A stretch of DNA of 6,603 bases from Ilumatobacteraceae bacterium. GTDB lineage: Bacteria > Actinomycetota > Acidimicrobiia > Acidimicrobiales > Ilumatobacteraceae. The notes below the pieces were generated by a model. That model was not told the DNA's origin. It searched no databases and worked only from the letters and a program-made list of their open reading frames with translations. The stretch is from positions 15,355 through 21,957 of the forward strand of contig JANQZQ010000080.1 in NCBI GenBank assembly GCA_030728545.1, in the 5' to 3' direction. Made by a program: the position numbers and the translations under genes. Below, piece after piece: positions 1 to 6,328 of this stretch. Each line of letters begins with the position of its first letter. Within the stretch, counting starts at the first letter, position 1.

Positions 1-618
1 ATTTCAGCACTGAACCCCGACCTCGTGATCATTAGTTATGACCCAGGCAACTTGGTCGAGCAACTGACGACACTGTCAATACCCGTGTTCAATGCTGGTG
101 CAGTGGCCAACTTGGACGAGGCGTACGCGCAAATCGAACAACTTGGGGCGCTCACCGGCCAACTCGCCGAGGCGGTGCAGGTATCTGGGGCCATGCAAGC
201 AGCCATTGCAGAAATCGTGGATGGTGTGACCAAGGTTGACCCACCGCTCACGTATTTTTACGAACTCGACCCCACGCCATACACCGTCACCTCCAACACC
301 TTTATCGGTGGTGTGATGGCGTTGATGGGCCTAGCCAATATTGCTGACGGTGTGGAAGAAGGCAACGACTACCCGCAATTGTCGGCGGAAATCATCGTCG
401 AAAAGAACCCCGACATCATCTTCCTTGCTGACACCAAGTGCTGTGCGCAGTCGGCCGAGACCGTAGCTGCTCGTGATGGATGGGGTGGGTTGCAAGCAGT
501 TTCGCTGGGCTCGATTGTGGCGCTCGATGATGACATCGCTTCGCGATGGGGCCCACGTCTGGTGGATTTGGTGCGTGCCGTGGCCGACGCAATCACCTCG
601 CTGTTGGCAAAGTCTTAG
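1..618 (+). CDS. Class III ABC substrate-binding protein, BtuF/FepB-like (3' part only)
   Basis: This is the C-terminal 205 residues of an extracytoplasmic binding protein that delivers cobalamin, an iron chelate or haem to the permease encoded next. The reading frame is open to the left edge, so the true start, signal peptide and first lobe are missing; the GTG at 25 is an internal valine codon. The visible part opens with ISALNPDLVII, the typical strand ending the first lobe of BtuF-like proteins. It continues through a long linking helix (about residues 35-75) into the second lobe, with PYTVTSNTFIGGVMALMGLANI (93-114 region), NPDIIFLAD (136-144) and ASRWGPRLVDLV (180-191). These are usual for the periplasmic-binding-protein 2 fold. 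A Cys-Cys pair sits at residues 147-148. The stop lies 21 bases before the permease start, so co-transcription is very likely. Class and role are secure; cobalamin as ligand is favoured from general resemblance but not proven. Confidence 0.88.
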   Translation: MSALNPDLVIISYDPGNLVEQLTTLSIPVFNAGAVANLDEAYAQIEQLGALTGQLAEAVQVSGAMQAAIAEIVDGVTKVDPPLTYFYELDPTPYTVTSNTFIGGVMALMGLANIADGVEEGNDYPQLSAEIIVEKNPDIIFLADTKCCAQSAETVAARDGWGGLQAVSLGSIVALDDDIASRWGPRLVDLVRAVADAITSLLAKS

Positions 619-639
619 GCGAATCAACGAGCAATCACC

Positions 640-1698
640 ATGGCCACACCCAGCATGTTCGCCACACCGCGAGGCGGTCGCGTGACGTGGTGGCTGCTGG
701 GCGGGCTAGCAGTGGTGCTAGCCGCAGTGGTCGGGCTATCACTCGGGCCGGCAGGGCCGACATGGTGGCGGGTGCCGCTGGTGTTGCTCGATCGGCTTCC
801 ACTGTTGTCTATTGACAGTGGTGTCACCGATGCACAGTGGAACATCGTGTGGCAGATTCGTGCTCCACGTGTGGCACTGGCGGCCTTGGTGGGGGCGATG
901 TTGTCGTTGGCTGGTGCCAGTTATCAGGGTGTGTTTCGTAACCCATTGGTCGACCCGTATTTGTTGGGTGTGGCGGCGGGCGCCGGGCTTGGCGCAACGA
1001 TTGCATTCGCCGTGAATCGCGACGCAACAGCAACGTGGCCGATTAACCCGGTGCCAATTGCGGCGTTCATTGGTGGTGTTGTCGCGGTGGCGCTCACATA
1101 CACAGTTGGCACAGCATTCGGGCGTTCGCGTTCGGCAACCACGCTTGTGTTGGCAGGTGTCGCCGTCACATCACTAGCCACTGCAGTGCAAACGTTCGTG
1201 TTGCAACGCAACAACGATGTGGTGCGGCAGGTGTATTCGTGGATTCTTGGTCGTCTGACGTCCGCCACGTGGGGCGATGTGCGACTGGTATTGCCATATA
1301 TTGCGGTGAGTGCAGTAACTCTGTTGCTGTATCGACGGGTGATCGACGTGTTGCGGGTTGGTGACGACGAAGCGCGAGCCCTTGGTGTGAATGTGAGCCA
1401 AGTTCGCATCATCGTGGTGCTGGCAGCAACACTCGGCACCTCTGCCGCTGTGGCGGTGAGTGGCCTGATTGGGTTTGTTGGCATCATCGTGCCACATGCG
1501 GTGCGATTGTTGATGGGCTCGTCGAATCGCATCGTGCTACCGCTCAGCATGTTTGCGGGCGCGGCGTTTTTGATTGCCGCCGACATACCCGGCCGCATCC
1601 TTACGTCGCCATCTGAAACACCCATCGGTGTAGTGACGGCTTTTTTTGGTGCACCGTTCTTTTTGTTTCTGTTGCGCGTGCGTGAGGCCCGCCAATGA
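640..1698 (+). CDS. FecCD/BtuC-family ABC transporter permease
   Basis: This 352-residue inner-membrane protein forms, as a homodimer, the channel through which cobalamin or an iron chelate enters the cytoplasm. Family landmarks appear in order: RAPRVALAALVGAMLSLAG (74-92), then YQGVFRNPLVDPYLLGVAAG (95-114). ARALGV (245-250) lies in the region that contacts the ATPase, followed by GLIGFVGIIVPHAVRLLMG (275-293) and the C-terminal PIGVVTAFFGAPFFLFLL (328-345). About nine or ten hydrophobic segments are visible, in line with the ten helices known for BtuC, and the length is normal. The ATG at 640 gives a short Arg-containing tail before the first helix (about 16-36). Its ribosome site is weak (ACGAG at 627-631), and a second in-frame ATG at 655 is possible. 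The stop overlaps the ATPase start as ATGA. The family cannot separate cobalamin from siderophore or haem by sequence alone. Confidence 0.93.
   Translation: MATPSMFATPRGGRVTWWLLGGLAVVLAAVVGLSLGPAGPTWWRVPLVLLDRLPLLSIDSGVTDAQWNIVWQIRAPRVALAALVGAMLSLAGASYQGVFRNPLVDPYLLGVAAGAGLGATIAFAVNRDATATWPINPVPIAAFIGGVVAVALTYTVGTAFGRSRSATTLVLAGVAVTSLATAVQTFVLQRNNDVVRQVYSWILGRLTSATWGDVRLVLPYIAVSAVTLLLYRRVIDVLRVGDDEARALGVNVSQVRIIVVLAATLGTSAAVAVSGLIGFVGIIVPHAVRLLMGSSNRIVLPLSMFAGAAFLIAADIPGRILTSPSETPIGVVTAFFGAPFFLFLLRVREARQ
1695..1698 (+). other. ATGA start-stop overlap, permease to ATPase
   Basis: The ATPase ATG (1695-1697) and the permease TGA (1696-1698) share bases. This arrangement usually reflects translational coupling, fitting the need for matched amounts of the two subunits. 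Confidence 0.9.
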
Positions 1699-2480
1699 AC
1701 GGTCTCACCCTGCGTGGCGTGCGTGTGGAATACGGCGGCTGTGCAGTGGTCAGCAGTGTCGACGAAACGCTCTCGGCAGGCGAGTGGCTGTGCTTGATTG
1801 GCCCAAATGGTGCCGGCAAGTCTTCGCTACTGCGTGCATTGGCGGGGATTGTTGATTTTTCGGGCAGCGTGCAACTTGACGGCAGCGAAATATGTGGCTT
1901 GAGCGCCCGCGAATTGGCTAGGCAAGTGGCTTTTGTGCCGCAAGATCCGGTATTGCCCGATGACATGTCGGTAACCGACTACGTCATGCTTGGGCGCAAC
2001 CCGTATATCTCTACATTCGGGCGCGAGTCGGCGCATGACCGCGATGTCGTCGCCGGACTCATCACGGAACTGTCATTGGCGGTGTATGCCCGGCGGATGC
2101 TTGGCACGTTGTCGGGTGGTGAGCGTCAACGCGTTGTGATTGCGCGGGCACTCGCCCAAGAGGCGCCGGTGCTGCTGCTTGACGAGCCCACTAGTGCGCT
2201 TGACCTTGGCCACCAACAACATGCGTTGGAACTCGTCGATCGACTGCGGCGGGCCAAGAACCTCATCGTGGTATCGGCGATGCACGATCTCACATTGGCG
2301 GGTTTGTATAGCGATCGACTGCTCTTGCTACATCAAGGGGTCGGCGTTGCACGCGGTAGTGCTCGCGAAGTGTTGCGAAGTGAAACGCTGGCTGAGTTCT
2401 ACGGCGTTTCTGCTCGCGTCATTCACGAACAAGACGGTACGGTGGTGGTCGTGCCACAGCGCAGCCACGGAGAGATTTAA
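1695..2480 (+). CDS. ABC transporter ATP-binding protein, BtuD/FecE/FhuC type
   Basis: This 261-residue cytoplasmic ATPase powers the importer formed with the preceding permease. All nucleotide-binding motifs are intact: Walker A GPNGAGKSS (36-44), Q-loop Gln83 in FVPQDP, signature LSGGERQR (139-146), Walker B VLLLDEP (159-165), D-loop SALD (167-170) and switch His197 in AMHDLTLA. The SMSVTDYVMLGRNPY-like stretch (DMSVTDYVMLGRNPY, 90-104) between Q-loop and signature is characteristic of FecE/FhuC/BtuD ATPases, which pair with FecCD permeases. The C-terminus (VLRSETLAEFYGVSARV, about 226-242) is also typical. The ATG at 1695 overlaps the permease stop by four bases (ATGA) and is preceded by GAGG at 1684-1687 with a 7-base spacer, supporting this start and translational coupling. 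The substrate is decided by the partners, not by this subunit. Confidence 0.95.
   Translation: MNGLTLRGVRVEYGGCAVVSSVDETLSAGEWLCLIGPNGAGKSSLLRALAGIVDFSGSVQLDGSEICGLSARELARQVAFVPQDPVLPDDMSVTDYVMLGRNPYISTFGRESAHDRDVVAGLITELSLAVYARRMLGTLSGGERQRVVIARALAQEAPVLLLDEPTSALDLGHQQHALELVDRLRRAKNLIVVSAMHDLTLAGLYSDRLLLLHQGVGVARGSAREVLRSETLAEFYGVSARVIHEQDGTVVVVPQRSHGEI
2469..2474 (+). promoter_or_regulatory. Ribosome binding site deciding a TTG start
   Basis: GGAGAG lies 11 bases upstream of the TTG at 2486. It sits at the very end of the ATPase gene, whose stop is at 2478-2480. No ATG or GTG in frame lies nearby, so this site is the main support for the TTG start of the DinB-like gene. Confidence 0.6.
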
Positions 2481-2485
2481 ACATC

Positions 2486-3157
2486 TTGGACGAAGTAGCA
2501 GCACGAGCATTAGATGCCCAGGTTGCTGGTTGTGCAGCAGCACACCAACGCTTGCTGGCAAGCCTCGCCGAGTTGAGTGATACCGACGCTCGAGCAGATT
2601 CAGTGCTGCCCGGTTGGTCGCGGGGTCATGTGTTGAACCACTTGGCGCGCAACGCCGATAGTCATGCGCGCATGTTCGAAGCCGCGACCAGGGGGCAAGA
2701 GGCGCCGCAGTATCCGGGTGGCATGGAGGGTCGGGTTGCGGAAATTGAAGCCGGTGCAAGTCGCACCGCCACAGAGCTCGTCGCCGATACACGGGTGTCG
2801 ATCTACACACTCGAAGCCGCGTGGGCGGGGGCGTCAGCCACCACCTGGGATGGCTATGGCATCAAGTCCCACTCCGATGGTGCGCCGCGCGTGCGCATTT
2901 CGGATCTGGTGCTGATGCGTTGGTGTGAAGTTGAGGTGCATCATGCCGACTTGAACATTGGTTTTACCCACCATGATTGGACACCATTGTTTGTTCGCTA
3001 CGACCTAGATCGACAAGCGATGTCGTGGAAGGCACGCAAGCCGATGGGGCTTACTACGCTGCCCGAAGTGATTCAAAAACTCGCACCAAATGATCGTTTG
3101 GCATGGTTTTACAACCGCATCACCGTTGCCGGGGTGCCCGCCCCACAGGCCTATTGA
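2486..3157 (+). CDS. Mycothiol-dependent maleylpyruvate isomerase-like protein (DinB/MDMPI fold)
   Basis: This 223-residue cytoplasmic protein belongs to the actinobacterial family related to mycothiol-dependent maleylpyruvate isomerase, a DinB-like helix bundle holding a divalent metal. LPGWSRGHVLNHLARNADS (41-59) is the family hallmark. The expected metal ligands are present: His52 in that segment, and Glu148 and His152 in CEVEVHHADL (147-156), matching the known His, Glu-x3-His pattern. The C-terminal part (about 160-223) has the length of the usual second domain, so the gene looks complete. The family also contains enzymes that use mycothiol on other substrates, so the actual reaction is unknown; no ring-cleavage genes lie nearby to suggest gentisate catabolism. 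The gene begins at TTG 2486, five bases after the ATPase stop. It ends in a TGATG overlap with the lipoprotein gene, so it is very probably part of the transporter operon. Confidence 0.85.
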   Translation: MDEVAARALDAQVAGCAAAHQRLLASLAELSDTDARADSVLPGWSRGHVLNHLARNADSHARMFEAATRGQEAPQYPGGMEGRVAEIEAGASRTATELVADTRVSIYTLEAAWAGASATTWDGYGIKSHSDGAPRVRISDLVLMRWCEVEVHHADLNIGFTHHDWTPLFVRYDLDRQAMSWKARKPMGLTTLPEVIQKLAPNDRLAWFYNRITVAGVPAPQAY

Positions 3158-3159
3158 TG
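3155..3159 (+). other. TGATG overlap, DinB-like gene to lipoprotein gene
   Basis: The stop TGA of the DinB-like gene (3155-3157) shares its last base with the ATG (3157-3159) of the lipoprotein gene. The overlap suggests reinitiating ribosomes and supports 3157 as the lipoprotein start over an upstream in-frame codon at 3103. Confidence 0.75.
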
Positions 3160-3591
3160 CGCACTCAACGAATGGCGGCATCGCTTGTCGTAGCGATGTT
3201 GATGATTGCTGCCTGTGGCGGTGAATCAAATGGCCCCAAGCAGGGCGTGCACGATCATGGTGGCAAAGATGCATTCAATGCTTCGCTGGTGGCAGAAAAT
3301 GTGATTGCAGATGTAACGGTGGCACCTGCCAAAGTTGGCGATGTACTCGTGCACATGGAATTCGCCCCGCCTGGTGGCAAGTTGCAGCAAGTGGTGTCGG
3401 TAACCGGCAACTTGATACCGCCGGATGCGGCGCTGTCGACATTGGTGTTGTGGTTTGAAAAGAGTGGCACGAACCACTTTCACTACGAACTTGCCGTGCC
3501 GACACCAGGTGAGTGGACGCTGGAATTTGACGCAGTCTTGGCTGACGGCACTGCAGCGCTGTACACCACCAAAGTGACTTTTACGTCGTAA
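3157..3591 (+). CDS. Small secreted lipoprotein with a CopC/YtkA-like beta domain
   Basis: This 144-residue protein is exported and lipid-anchored outside the membrane. It has a basic start (Arg2, Arg5), a hydrophobic core (about 7-17) and the lipobox MIAAC with Cys20. Mature residues 21-40 are hydrophilic and include a VHDHGG cluster (31-36). The rest (about 45-144) reads as an immunoglobulin-like beta domain. VTVAPAKVGDVLVHMEF (53-69) and TPGEWTLEFDAVL (116-128) resemble the domain found at the C-terminus of CopD-like and in YtkA-like proteins, which act in copper handling. A second His cluster, NHFHYEL (106-112), and HM at 66-67 could bind a metal. Function is inferred only from this resemblance. 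I chose ATG 3157 because it gives a proper signal peptide and overlaps the preceding stop; the next ATG (3172) would lose both arginines. It is the last gene of the + strand cluster. Confidence 0.78.
   Translation: MRTQRMAASLVVAMLMIAACGGESNGPKQGVHDHGGKDAFNASLVAENVIADVTVAPAKVGDVLVHMEFAPPGGKLQQVVSVTGNLIPPDAALSTLVLWFEKSGTNHFHYELAVPTPGEWTLEFDAVLADGTAALYTTKVTFTS
3581..3591. other. Tail-to-tail overlap of convergent operons
   Basis: The lipoprotein stop on the + strand (TAA, 3589-3591) and the acetyltransferase stop on the - strand (TAA, 3581-3583) overlap by 11 bases. There is no room for a terminator between the genes, and I see no strong hairpin plus T-run on either side. The two transcripts probably run into each other or end by a factor-dependent route. 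Confidence 0.85.
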
Positions 3592-4039
3592 CGGTCTCCC
3601 GCGACACCAAGTGATGCGGCATTCCCGAAACGGGTTCGATAAATCGCTCGTCAACGATGTGGAACCCGCAACGCTCGTAAAAATACAACGCTGAATCACG
3701 GGCTTTGGCCCACACGTAGCGGGCACCAACGCTGTGAGCGTGGGCCATGCCGGCATCGATGAGTGCGTGCCCGACGCCCGAGTTCTGCATCTCGTCGAGC
3801 ACGGCCATGCCGCGTAGTTGTATAGCCATCGCGGTGGTGTCGTATTGCCATGGCCGTATCAACCAGGTTGAAGTGGCCACCACGCGGTTGCCGATTGCAG
3901 CACCGATGTGGGCGGTCTGCGGCTCGTCGTCACCGTCGTATGTGGCATCTTGCGATGGTGTGCCCCGTCGCAATACGTCGAGCCGCACGGGCAGGGCATC
4001 GGCCACGGTGATGTGTCGAATCGTGAAGGCTGATGACAT
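3581..4039 (-). CDS. GNAT-family N-acetyltransferase
   Basis: This 152-residue acetyltransferase would transfer an acetyl group from acetyl-CoA to an unknown amine. The fold signature is clear: MAVLDEMQNSGVGHALIDAG (78-97) contains the CoA pyrophosphate-binding Q-x-x-G-x-G (Gln85-Gly90), followed by ARYVWAKARDSALYFYERCG (106-125) ending in the common FYERCGF motif. The frame is open up to 4105, but I place the start at ATG 4039. From there the domain begins directly (FTIRHITVADA), and the gene follows the ATPase stop by 26 bases instead of running 40 bases into it. A GAAGG sits very close to this ATG, so the ribosome site is not ideal. The gene is last in the thiamine-transport cluster and may be co-transcribed, but nothing in the sequence ties it to thiamine. 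Family certain, substrate unknown. Confidence 0.88.
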   Translation of the reverse strand: MSSAFTIRHITVADALPVRLDVLRRGTPSQDATYDGDDEPQTAHIGAAIGNRVVATSTWLIRPWQYDTTAMAIQLRGMAVLDEMQNSGVGHALIDAGMAHAHSVGARYVWAKARDSALYFYERCGFHIVDERFIEPVSGMPHHLVSRETVTT

Positions 4040-4065
4040 TGCCTTCAAGTCTGGCGGGCAATCAC

Positions 4066-4698
4066 CTATGCGGACAACGTCGCAAACTCGATAGAGCGAT
4101 GGCACAACGCAGCACCTTCGGCACGGTCGTGGGTTACATGCACCACCGTGGTGCCGAGTTGCTCAAAAAGGCTGCGCACATCGCCCAGCAACTGGTCGTG
4201 CAGCTCATCGTCAAGGCCGTTGAGTGGCTCGTCGAGCAGCACGATGTTTGGCCCACCAGCCAATGTGCGGGCAAGCGCAACACGCTTGGCTTCACCCCCC
4301 GACAAGCTCGCCGTGCGACGATGTTGAAAGCCGCTGAGCCCCACACGCTCGAGCCATTCTTGGGCAACGCTGAAGCGCTCGCGTTTTGCAACACCACGCA
4401 CACGCAGCGCATACGACACGTTGTCGGCTACGTCGAGATGGGCAAAGAGTTGATCGTCTTGAAACACCAACCCCACGCCACGTTGGTGGGCTCGGGTGTG
4501 GGTCACATCGTGGTGATTGAGGCTGATTGACCCAGCGTCAATGTGCACCAGACCTGCGATGGCATGCAGCAAGGTGGTTTTGCCGCAACCGCTTGGGCCA
4601 TGCACGGCAACGCGTTCACCAGGCTGCACCACCAGCGAAACGCCATCGAGCACTCGGTGCCCATCACGCACCACCACGAGATCAGCGACGTGCAACAC
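4066..4698 (-). CDS. thiQ: Thiamine ABC transporter ATP-binding protein, ThiQ-like
   Basis: This 210-residue ATPase energises the ThiP-type permease encoded just upstream. Walker A GPSGCGKTT (34-42), Q-loop Gln80 in VFQDDQLF, signature LSGGEAKR (132-139), Walker B IVLLDEP (152-158) and switch His190 in VTHD are all present. FQDDQLFAHLDVADNV (79-94) closely parallels the ThiQ stretch FQENNLFSHLTVAQNI. The protein stops about 20 residues after the switch His and has no TOBE regulatory domain, unlike FbpC/PotA ATPases; ThiQ is also short. The frame is open to 4824, but that extension lies inside thiP and reads as Trp/Cys/Arg-rich junk. The GTG at 4698 has a strong ribosome site (GGAGGT) 7 bases upstream and starts directly at the domain (LHVADLVV). 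The gene overlaps the thiP end by 17 bases. An iron or other small-ligand role for the transporter is the main alternative. Confidence 0.88.
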   Translation of the reverse strand: MLHVADLVVVRDGHRVLDGVSLVVQPGERVAVHGPSGCGKTTLLHAIAGLVHIDAGSISLNHHDVTHTRAHQRGVGLVFQDDQLFAHLDVADNVSYALRVRGVAKRERFSVAQEWLERVGLSGFQHRRTASLSGGEAKRVALARTLAGGPNIVLLDEPLNGLDDELHDQLLGDVRSLFEQLGTTVVHVTHDRAEGAALCHRSIEFATLSA

Positions 4699-6328
4699 GG
4701 TCAGACCTCCCGAGGGCAGATTCCACCAACACGAGCGCAGCGATACACACCACCACGAGTAGCGACGCCAGCACAAAAGCCTGCGCCCGCACCAAGTCGC
4801 CAGTGCGCGAGAGCAAACGCGCAATCACGACCGGCATCGTTTCGCCACCTGCCCGCGACATGAGCGACGCTGCACCAAACTCGCCAAGTGACACCGCAAT
4901 GATCAAGCCGAGTGACGCCACGATCGCCGGGCGCATGCGGCGTAAGTCGATGTCAACGAGGCGGCGCAATTCTCCGGCACCGAGCACGGCAGCTGCTTGA
5001 TGCATCCCAATCGGTGTGGTGCGCCACGCTGGCACCAACACCCGAACTGCCAGCGGAAACGCCACCAAGGTGTGGGCTAGTGCCACGAACCACCATTTTG
5101 CTCGCCAGTCAAACCAACCGATGTCGAAAGTGAGCATGAGACCAAGACCCAACGTCACCGGTGACACGGCGAGGGCCACGATCGAGAACATGTCAATGAG
5201 GCGTCCAATTGCGCCCAACCGCACGACGGCCAAAGTGGTGAGTACTGCCAGTGCCACACCCAACACACCCGCCAACAGTGCGGTGCGCGCCGAAGCCCAT
5301 AGTGACGCAGCGAGAGACGAGTCGTACATCGTGCGCCAGGCCGCCAGCGACAATGTGTCGCCCACCTGCACAGATCGCCACAGCAATGCAGCAATTGGTA
5401 GCAGCACGAATGTTGCAGTTGCGATTGCCACACAACATGCAAAGAGTCGTTGGCGATGGGCAACAGCCGTGGGTGGCAACGCCGCAAGACGTGAAAGCCC
5501 CTGCTCGCGACCGCTGAGTTGACGAATCACACCAATCACACTGACCACGATGACGAGTTGCACGAGAGCGAGCACGGTTGCTGCCGGTATGTCGCCGATG
5601 CCGAATGCACGCAGGGCGATGTCACTTTCCAACGTGCTGCGGCGGGGGCCACCGAGCACTCGCACCACTGCGAACGAAGTGAAGCAGTACAAAAAAATCA
5701 CTGCAGCAGCCGCAGCCACAGCCCCTCGAATGAGCGGCCAGACAATGGTGCGCCAGACAGTGATGGGCGGGGCACCAAGTGTGCGAGCAGCGTTGATGAG
5801 TTGGATATCAAGTAATTCGAGGCGCGCACCAACCACGCGAACCACAACTGCAATGTTGAAATATGCGTGGGCAATCACCACTGCAAACATCGTGTAGTGC
5901 AACGAGCGCGGCAATATGGCGAGAAATGCCGTGGCTACTACGACCGATGGCAGCAAAAAGCCCACAGTGGTAGTGGCCCGCAGGATGCGTCGACCGCGAA
6001 AGCGATGCAGGCCGATGAGCCAGGTAACCGGCGCAGCAACTATGAGTGTGACGGCAACACTGATTGCAGATTGCCACAGCGAAAACCACACCAGACGCCA
6101 GGTTGATGGCAAGGCGAGAACGCGTGAGATATCTGACGGCGCCACGAACCCGCCAACCATGGTGAGCACTGGCGCGACCAGAAACACCCCGAGCCACAAC
6201 GACACCACGACCAGTGCCACGCGTGCTGGGGCAGGGTGCCAGACAGGCTCGCTTATGGACACGGGCTCGCCCCTGGACAAAGGCTTGCTCATGGACAAGG
6301 GCTCGCCCATGGACAAAGACTCGCTCAT
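4682..6328 (-). CDS. thiP: Thiamine ABC transporter permease, ThiP-like, fused two-domain
   Basis: This 548-residue membrane protein carries two homologous six-helix permease domains in one chain (E. coli ThiP is of similar length). Helices lie roughly at 36-61, 78-106, 119-139, 145-167, 195-222 and 250-269, then 294-318, 345-370, 378-402, 411-432, 466-489 and 514-537. Each half has an ATPase-contact EAA-type loop: LINAARTLGAPPITVWRTI (178-196) and QAAAVLGAGELRRLVDID (444-461). The segment CFTSFAVVRVLGGP (215-228) and the later SLGEFGAASL (480-489) match ThiP wording, which favours thiamine over iron FbpB-type permeases. ATG 6328 overlaps the binding-protein stop as ATGA; an in-frame codon at 6361 would place 11 extra residues inside the upstream gene. 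Residues 1-28 are an unusual six-residue repeat tail encoded by a DNA tandem repeat, and Met7 or Met13 could also serve as starts. The end overlaps thiQ by 17 bases. Confidence 0.9.
   Translation of the reverse strand: MSESLSMGEPLSMSKPLSRGEPVSISEPVWHPAPARVALVVVSLWLGVFLVAPVLTMVGGFVAPSDISRVLALPSTWRLVWFSLWQSAISVAVTLIVAAPVTWLIGLHRFRGRRILRATTTVGFLLPSVVVATAFLAILPRSLHYTMFAVVIAHAYFNIAVVVRVVGARLELLDIQLINAARTLGAPPITVWRTIVWPLIRGAVAAAAAVIFLYCFTSFAVVRVLGGPRRSTLESDIALRAFGIGDIPAATVLALVQLVIVVSVIGVIRQLSGREQGLSRLAALPPTAVAHRQRLFACCVAIATATFVLLPIAALLWRSVQVGDTLSLAAWRTMYDSSLAASLWASARTALLAGVLGVALAVLTTLAVVRLGAIGRLIDMFSIVALAVSPVTLGLGLMLTFDIGWFDWRAKWWFVALAHTLVAFPLAVRVLVPAWRTTPIGMHQAAAVLGAGELRRLVDIDLRRMRPAIVASLGLIIAVSLGEFGAASLMSRAGGETMPVVIARLLSRTGDLVRAQAFVLASLLVVVCIAALVLVESALGRSDRVARR
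4706..4712 (-). promoter_or_regulatory. Strong Shine-Dalgarno for the ThiQ GTG start
   Basis: On the - strand the sequence reads GGGAGGT, 7 bases before GTG 4698. It lies inside the last codons of thiP. It is the best ribosome site in the window and rules out the far upstream start at 4824. Confidence 0.8.
6246..6328 (-). repeat. 18-base tandem repeat, about 4.6 copies, in the thiP N-terminus
   Basis: Copies on the + strand begin at 6246, 6264, 6282 and 6300, with an 11-base partial copy at 6318-6328. A representative unit is GGCTCGCCCATGGACAAA; copies differ at a few positions. Read on the - strand, the unit encodes six residues with the consensus [G/S]-[E/K]-P-[L/V]-S-[M/R/I]. The repeat therefore forms the whole cytosolic tail of the permease before its first helix, and includes the start codon. 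The 18-base period keeps the frame if copy number changes. Confidence 0.92.
6325..6328 (-). other. ATGA start-stop overlap, thiB to thiP
   Basis: The permease ATG (6328-6326) overlaps the binding-protein stop TGA (6327-6325) on the - strand. This fixes the most likely permease start and suggests coupled translation. Confidence 0.8.

Noticed and set aside
924..1625. Long open frame (233 codons) on the - strand
   Set aside because: It lies fully antisense to the permease gene, whose helices and motifs are clear. Its Thr/Ala/Pro/Asn-rich translation has no recognisable domain.
3103..3156. N-terminal extension of the lipoprotein
   Set aside because: It would put a polar, Arg/His-rich stretch before the signal peptide and lies inside the DinB-like gene. 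ATG 3157 gives a proper lipoprotein signal.
3624..3634. CCCG-AAA-CGGG inverted repeat as a terminator after the + strand cluster
   Set aside because: The stem is only 4 base pairs, has no T-run, and lies inside the acetyltransferase gene.
4040..4105. N-terminal extension of the acetyltransferase
   Set aside because: It would overlap the ThiQ end by 40 bases and adds no GNAT-like sequence; ATG 4039 starts at the domain.
4699..4824. N-terminal extension of ThiQ
   Set aside because: The extension is Trp/Cys/Arg-rich and lies inside thiP coding sequence. The GTG at 4698 has a strong ribosome site and begins at the normal domain start.
6246..6328. Repeat as a CRISPR array or iteron set
   Set aside because: The units abut without spacers and stay in frame with thiP, so a coding tandem repeat explains them.
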